From assembly GCA_002343335.1 (NCBI GenBank), contig DDSI01000050.1, positions 1 through 8,802 of the forward strand: a stretch of 8,802 bases of DNA. Direction: 5' to 3'. The position numbers and the translations under genes are program-made. The notes beneath the pieces are model-generated. The model was not told the DNA's origin. It did not search any database and saw nothing but the letters and a program-made list of their open reading frames with translations. Of the stretch, positions 5,812-8,802 are shown one piece after another (positions within the stretch are counted from its first letter, which is position 1; the number at the start of each line of letters is the position of its first letter). This DNA is from Bacteriovoracaceae bacterium UBA2394. GTDB lineage: Bacteria > Bdellovibrionota > UBA2394.

Positions 5812-7668
5812 TTAGCGCGCCTTCTTTGCAGGAAGTGCGCAGACGCCGCCTTGGCATTGCCGAGCAAACGATCGGCCGTTTACGAGCTGATCATACGCAA
5901 GCGCGTAGCGATGAAATCCTCCGGGCGCTTCCACTACATTTTGTAAAATTGCTTTCGCCGAGCGCTCTGCAGAATGGCGAAACTCCAATTTTCCAGTGGC
6001 TTGATGCAGACGATCGAGCGCGGAGATTGCCACGGCATAAGCGGAAGGCGTCGCCCCGTCGAAGATTTCTTTCGAACGCACAAGGAGATCCGCCTGCCCC
6101 GCACGCGAAGACCAGAAACCCCCAAGCTCTTGATCTTCAAATTGAGAAATCATCGCTTCCCCAATTTCTGTCGCCGCATTTCGATAGCGTTCTTCCTTCG
6201 AAGCCTCGTACAGATCCAACAGGGCTTCGGTGAAGTAAGCGTAGTCCTCTAAAAATCCCTCGCGACCAACGGTGTCCCCTAAAAACCAATGAGACAACTT
6301 TCCGTTCTTCCACGCCGTTTCCAATATGCAGTCCGCCGAGCGAATCGCCATCTGCATGTATTCATCCTGTTGAGAATTTTGTCCCCAACGCGCAAGTGCG
6401 GAGATCATGAGAGCATTCCAACTGGTCAAATGTTTAGTGTCCGTTAGTGGCCCTTCGCGTTCAGCCCGGGCTTGAAGTAAGACATTTAGGAGCGGACGCC
6501 ACCGCTGCTCATCTTCGTTCGAACTCCAAGGCGTCTTTAAAAATAAAATATTTCGCTCTTCGTAATTTCCAGAAATCGTCACCTTATATTGATCCATAAA
6601 GGCCGATAAATCCTCGCCCTTTAAGACGGATGCTAATTCTTCCGCAGTCCAGGTGTAAAAATATCCCTCACGCTTCTCAGGCTTTGCTTCGCCATTCGCC
6701 GGCATCGCCGAGTCCGCATCCATCGCAGAATAAAATGCGCCGCATTTGTCCGTCATCTCGCGCCTCACCCAACCTGCGATTTCATTGGCAATGCGAAAAT
6801 AAAGCGGATTCTCGGTGACCTGCCAGGCTTCACCGTAGAGCGTGAGCAAAAGCGCATTGTCGTAGAGCATTTTTTCAAAATGCGGTACTCGCCATTCCAT
6901 GTCGGTTGAATAGCGATGAAATCCACCGCCGACTTGATCGTACACACCCCCCGCAGCCATGCACTTCAAGCTGTGCTCCACGGCTCCGAGGAATTGTGTA
7001 TCCTGTCCCCAAAATCCTTCGTGCAGCATCAGTCGAAGGGCATCGACATGAAAAAATTTTGGGGCGGCGCCAAGGCCACCGTAGCTAGGTTCAAAATTAT
7101 TTCGCGCATTGTCTCGCACCCGCTTCACAAGCATTTGGTCCCAATCCACTCCCGGTTTCATGCGATTCGTCTGCTCCAAGAGTAGAGCCATCAATTCATC
7201 GCCCTGCTTTCGTACGGCCTGGGGATCGGTCTCAAAAACTTCCGCAATTCGCGTTAATAATTCAAAGAATGGCGGTCGGCCATAACGAGCCTCTAGAGGA
7301 AAATAGGTTCCGCCAAAAAAGGGCCGCAAATCCGGAGTTAAAAAAACATTGAGCGGCCAACCTCCCGAACCCGTCATCGTCTGCACGGCCTGCATGTAGA
7401 CGTGATCCAGGTCGGGACGCTCTTCACGATCCACTTTGATGGAAACAAACTTGGAATTTAAAACTTCCGCGACTTGCTGATTGGAAAAGCTCTCCTTTTC
7501 CATCACATGACACCAATGACAGGAAGAATAGCCGATGCTTAAAAAAATCGGCTTATTCTCCCGCCGCGCCTTTTCCAGAGCTTCATCGCCCCACGGATAC
7601 CAATCCACCGGGTTATGTCGATGCTGAAGCAGGTAAGGAGATGACGATTTTGACAGCCTATTGGACAT
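5812..7668 (-). CDS. DUF255 / YyaL / SSP411-type thioredoxin-domain protein
   Basis: This gene encodes 618 residues. The N-terminal thioredoxin-like domain is typical: [24 protein letters not shown] (3-26), then [13 protein letters not shown] with the Cys50-x-x-Cys53 pair, DREERPD (80-86) and [14 protein letters not shown] (100-113). The rest is an (alpha/alpha)6-barrel region resembling glycosidase or epimerase folds. Its hallmarks are GAAPKF (200-205), GGGFHRY (247-253), [12 protein letters not shown] (261-272), AMDADS (315-320), EGYFYTW (334-340), [13 protein letters not shown] (414-426) and EDYAYF (474-479). Family members include B. subtilis YyaL and mammalian SPATA20; their reaction is not established. 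Two departures are visible. The usual DGA.PSGN motif reads [10 protein letters not shown] (537-546), and the C-terminal part is short, ending soon after [11 protein letters not shown] with Cys605 and Cys610, where the family usually continues for some 60-80 residues more. An in-frame stop 22 bases upstream makes ATG 7668 the start. No signal peptide is seen, so the protein is probably cytoplasmic. Confidence 0.93.
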   Translation of the reverse strand: MSNRLSKSSSPYLLQHRHNPVDWYPWGDEALEKARRENKPIFLSIGYSSCHWCHVMEKESFSNQQVAEVLNSKFVSIKVDREERPDLDHVYMQAVQTMTGSGGWPLNVFLTPDLRPFFGGTYFPLEARYGRPPFFELLTRIAEVFETDPQAVRKQGDELMALLLEQTNRMKPGVDWDQMLVKRVRDNARNNFEPSYGGLGAAPKFFHVDALRLMLHEGFWGQDTQFLGAVEHSLKCMAAGGVYDQVGGGFHRYSTDMEWRVPHFEKMLYDNALLLTLYGEAWQVTENPLYFRIANEIAGWVRREMTDKCGAFYSAMDADSAMPANGEAKPEKREGYFYTWTAEELASVLKGEDLSAFMDQYKVTISGNYEERNILFLKTPWSSNEDEQRWRPLLNVLLQARAEREGPLTDTKHLTSWNALMISALARWGQNSQQDEYMQMAIRSADCILETAWKNGKLSHWFLGDTVGREGFLEDYAYFTEALLDLYEASKEERYRNAATEIGEAMISQFEDQELGGFWSSRAGQADLLVRSKEIFDGATPSAYAVAISALDRLHQATGKLEFRHSAERSAKAILQNVVEAPGGFHRYALAYDQLVNGRSFARQCQGGVCALPAKKAR

Positions 7669-7778
7669 CCGCGGGAAAAATATCGATTCTCAAGCCTCAA
7701 GTCCCTCTCAATATGATGCAAAATCACCAAATCCCTTCTTGATTGAACTCGGCGACCTTCCCTAACGTTAGTCCATTC
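7669..7778. other. Divergent intergenic region
   Basis: This 110-base gap separates the DUF255 gene (minus) from the methyltransferase-like gene (plus), so it should hold both promoters. I see no strong -35/-10 pair; TTGATT near 7739 with TAACGT 18 bases further on is a poor match. CTAACGTTAG at 7762-7771 is a perfect ten-base palindrome seven bases before the ATG, which could be an operator or chance. Neither flanking start has a visible Shine-Dalgarno sequence. Confidence 0.35.
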
Positions 7779-8802
7779 ATGAAGTCCTCGAAGGCCGCGA
7801 AAAAGTCAGCTCCGGGCAAGAAGCCCAAATCTGCCGCCAAAAAGGCCGTAACGAAGCTAATCTCGAAGGTAAAGAAGGCGGTCACCGCCAAAAAACCCGC
7901 GAAAGCCGCCAAACCTGAACCTAAGGCTAAAGCCGGAAAACCAGAGCCCAAAAAGATTGAGGCTAAAAAGAAGGTTTTAACCAACCCCTTTGAGACTTTC
8001 ATGCAATTTTGGAAGCCCAAAGCCGAAAATTTTGAAGCAGGACTGGATAAACTTCTCGCGGAATATCCTCCGCCGGATAAGAACATCGAGTTATACAAGC
8101 AAGGTATCGTTGAAAAAATTCACGCCCATATGCGCAAGGAACCCCTCACCTCGGTGATTGAGGAGCAACTTATGGAGCGTTTCCAGCGGGATCGTGTGCA
8201 TAAGATGGCTTCAATTTGGAACATGAAGCCACGACTTACGATTCGCATTAATACTTTAAAAGCGGATATCAAAGGATTCGGAGGCAGCGAAGCTGCGAAG
8301 GAATTGAAGATTCGTCGAACGGCCCTCTCGCCCTGGTCTTACGAAATTGGAAAACCCGAGGCAGCATTTACCAGTCCCGCCTATGAGCGAGGCGTATTTG
8401 AATTTCAAGATGAGGCCTCTCAAATTGTTTCCCTCTTTGTGAATGCAAGGGCTGGTCAACGCATTTTGGATCTCGCAGCTGGCGATGGTTCGAATGCCTT
8501 GGCGCTATCGGCCATGATGAGAAACAAAGGTTCTATATTCATTTACGAAACCGACGCGCGAAAACTTCGCAGCTTTAAAGAAAAGGCTCAGAGAGCGGGC
8601 GTGGAAAATTTCAGAATTTTGACGGATTCGCAAATATCCGAAGTGAAGAGCTTGGATTCCGTTTTGGTTCATGCCCCCAGCAGCCGCATTGGTGAGTTGG
8701 GATTGCACCCCGATTTACGTTGGAGAGTTTCCAAAGAGGAGCTCCCGCGCGTGCAAAAACTTCAAGCTGCTCTCATTCGTGAAGGCGCGCGAAAGTTGAA
8801 GC
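7779..8802 (+). CDS. RsmB/NOP2/Sun-type RNA methyltransferase relative with lysine-rich tail, 5' part
   Basis: The frame runs off the window, with 341 complete codons visible. Residues 1-66 form a tail with 25 lysines plus alanine, proline and two KPEPK copies (45-49, 54-58), like histone H1 tails and suited to nucleic acid binding. A helical stretch follows (70-145), then KPRLTIRINTLKA (150-162), a known opening of RsmB/NOP2/Sun cytosine-C5 methyltransferases. GVFEFQDEASQIVSLF (205-220) matches their 'G...vQD.aSql' motif. Motif I reads ILDLAAGDGSNALAL (229-243) instead of the usual DLCAAPGGKT. Motif II keeps an acidic residue in IYETDARKLR (Asp259). Motif IV reads VLVHAPSSRIGELGLHPDLRWR (295-316) where active enzymes have DAPCSGTG, so Asp and Cys are replaced by His298 and Ser301. 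The nucleophilic motif VI cysteine lies beyond the window. The enzyme may be inactive, altered or binding-only. An in-frame TGA at 7740-7742 precedes the ATG; a TTG at 7743 is a less likely start. Confidence 0.85.
   Translation, partial: MKSSKAAKKSAPGKKPKSAAKKAVTKLISKVKKAVTAKKPAKAAKPEPKAKAGKPEPKKIEAKKKVLTNPFETFMQFWKPKAENFEAGLDKLLAEYPPPDKNIELYKQGIVEKIHAHMRKEPLTSVIEEQLMERFQRDRVHKMASIWNMKPRLTIRINTLKADIKGFGGSEAAKELKIRRTALSPWSYEIGKPEAAFTSPAYERGVFEFQDEASQIVSLFVNARAGQRILDLAAGDGSNALALSAMMRNKGSIFIYETDARKLRSFKEKAQRAGVENFRILTDSQISEVKSLDSVLVHAPSSRIGELGLHPDLRWRVSKEELPRVQKLQAALIREGARKLK

Noticed and set aside
5826..6233. Plus-strand 135-residue open frame
   Set aside because: It lies wholly inside the DUF255 coding region on the opposite strand, is arginine-rich low-quality sequence and has no domain.
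7724..8098. Minus-strand 124-residue open frame, hydrophobic and rich in Phe, Ala and Leu
   Set aside because: It is the complement of the lysine/alanine-rich tail (AAG and GCC codons read back as CTT and GGC), overlaps the start of a convincing methyltransferase-like gene, and has no family resemblance.
1..8802. Mobile element, prophage, CRISPR array, tRNA or rRNA
   Set aside because: I looked for transposase motifs, long direct or inverted repeats, regularly spaced repeats and tRNA cloverleaf signatures by eye on both strands and saw none. A tRNAscan, Rfam or ISfinder run would settle it.

Overview
The window looks like chromosomal DNA of a free-living Gram-negative bacterium. It carries a flagellar hook-protein fragment, a lipoprotein with an outer-membrane style signal, a secreted small protein, and a TIGR03545/TIGR03546 envelope gene pair. 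Base composition is moderate and coding density is high, with gaps of about 6 to 110 bases. I see no phage, insertion sequence, CRISPR array, tRNA or rRNA. A deltaproteobacterium-like or Bdellovibrionota-like host would fit the mix of genes, but this is a weak guess and nothing in the window settles it.

Layout. (1) 1-612, plus strand: the 3' part of a flgE-like hook gene that stops abruptly before the usual C-terminal helix. (2) 706-1251, plus strand: two tiny unrecognised genes in tandem. The first encodes a secreted protein, the second a soluble helical protein. The second ends tail-to-tail with the next gene, and their stop codons overlap. (3) 3664-1248, minus strand: a two-gene operon with an ATGA start/stop overlap, encoding a TIGR03546 (DUF2062-like) membrane protein followed by a TIGR03545 AsmA-like membrane-anchored protein. 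(4) 3738-4148, plus strand: panD, aspartate 1-decarboxylase, divergent from the operon. (5) 4249-5796, plus strand: an unrecognised 515-residue lipoprotein. (6) 7668-5812, minus strand: a DUF255/YyaL/SSP411-type protein (thioredoxin-like domain plus an (alpha/alpha)6 barrel), convergent with the lipoprotein gene. (7) 7779 to the window end, plus strand: an open-ended gene for an RsmB/NOP2/Sun-type RNA cytosine-C5 methyltransferase relative. It carries a lysine-rich, histone-H1-like N-terminal tail and has lost hallmark residues of motifs I and IV.

The genes do not form one pathway. Three units stand out: the TIGR03546/TIGR03545 pair, which is probably an envelope system of unknown role; the pair of small genes; and the methyltransferase-like gene, whose combination of a basic tail and altered active-site motifs is the most unusual feature. 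Apart from the gene at 706, strong Shine-Dalgarno sequences are largely missing in front of the starts.
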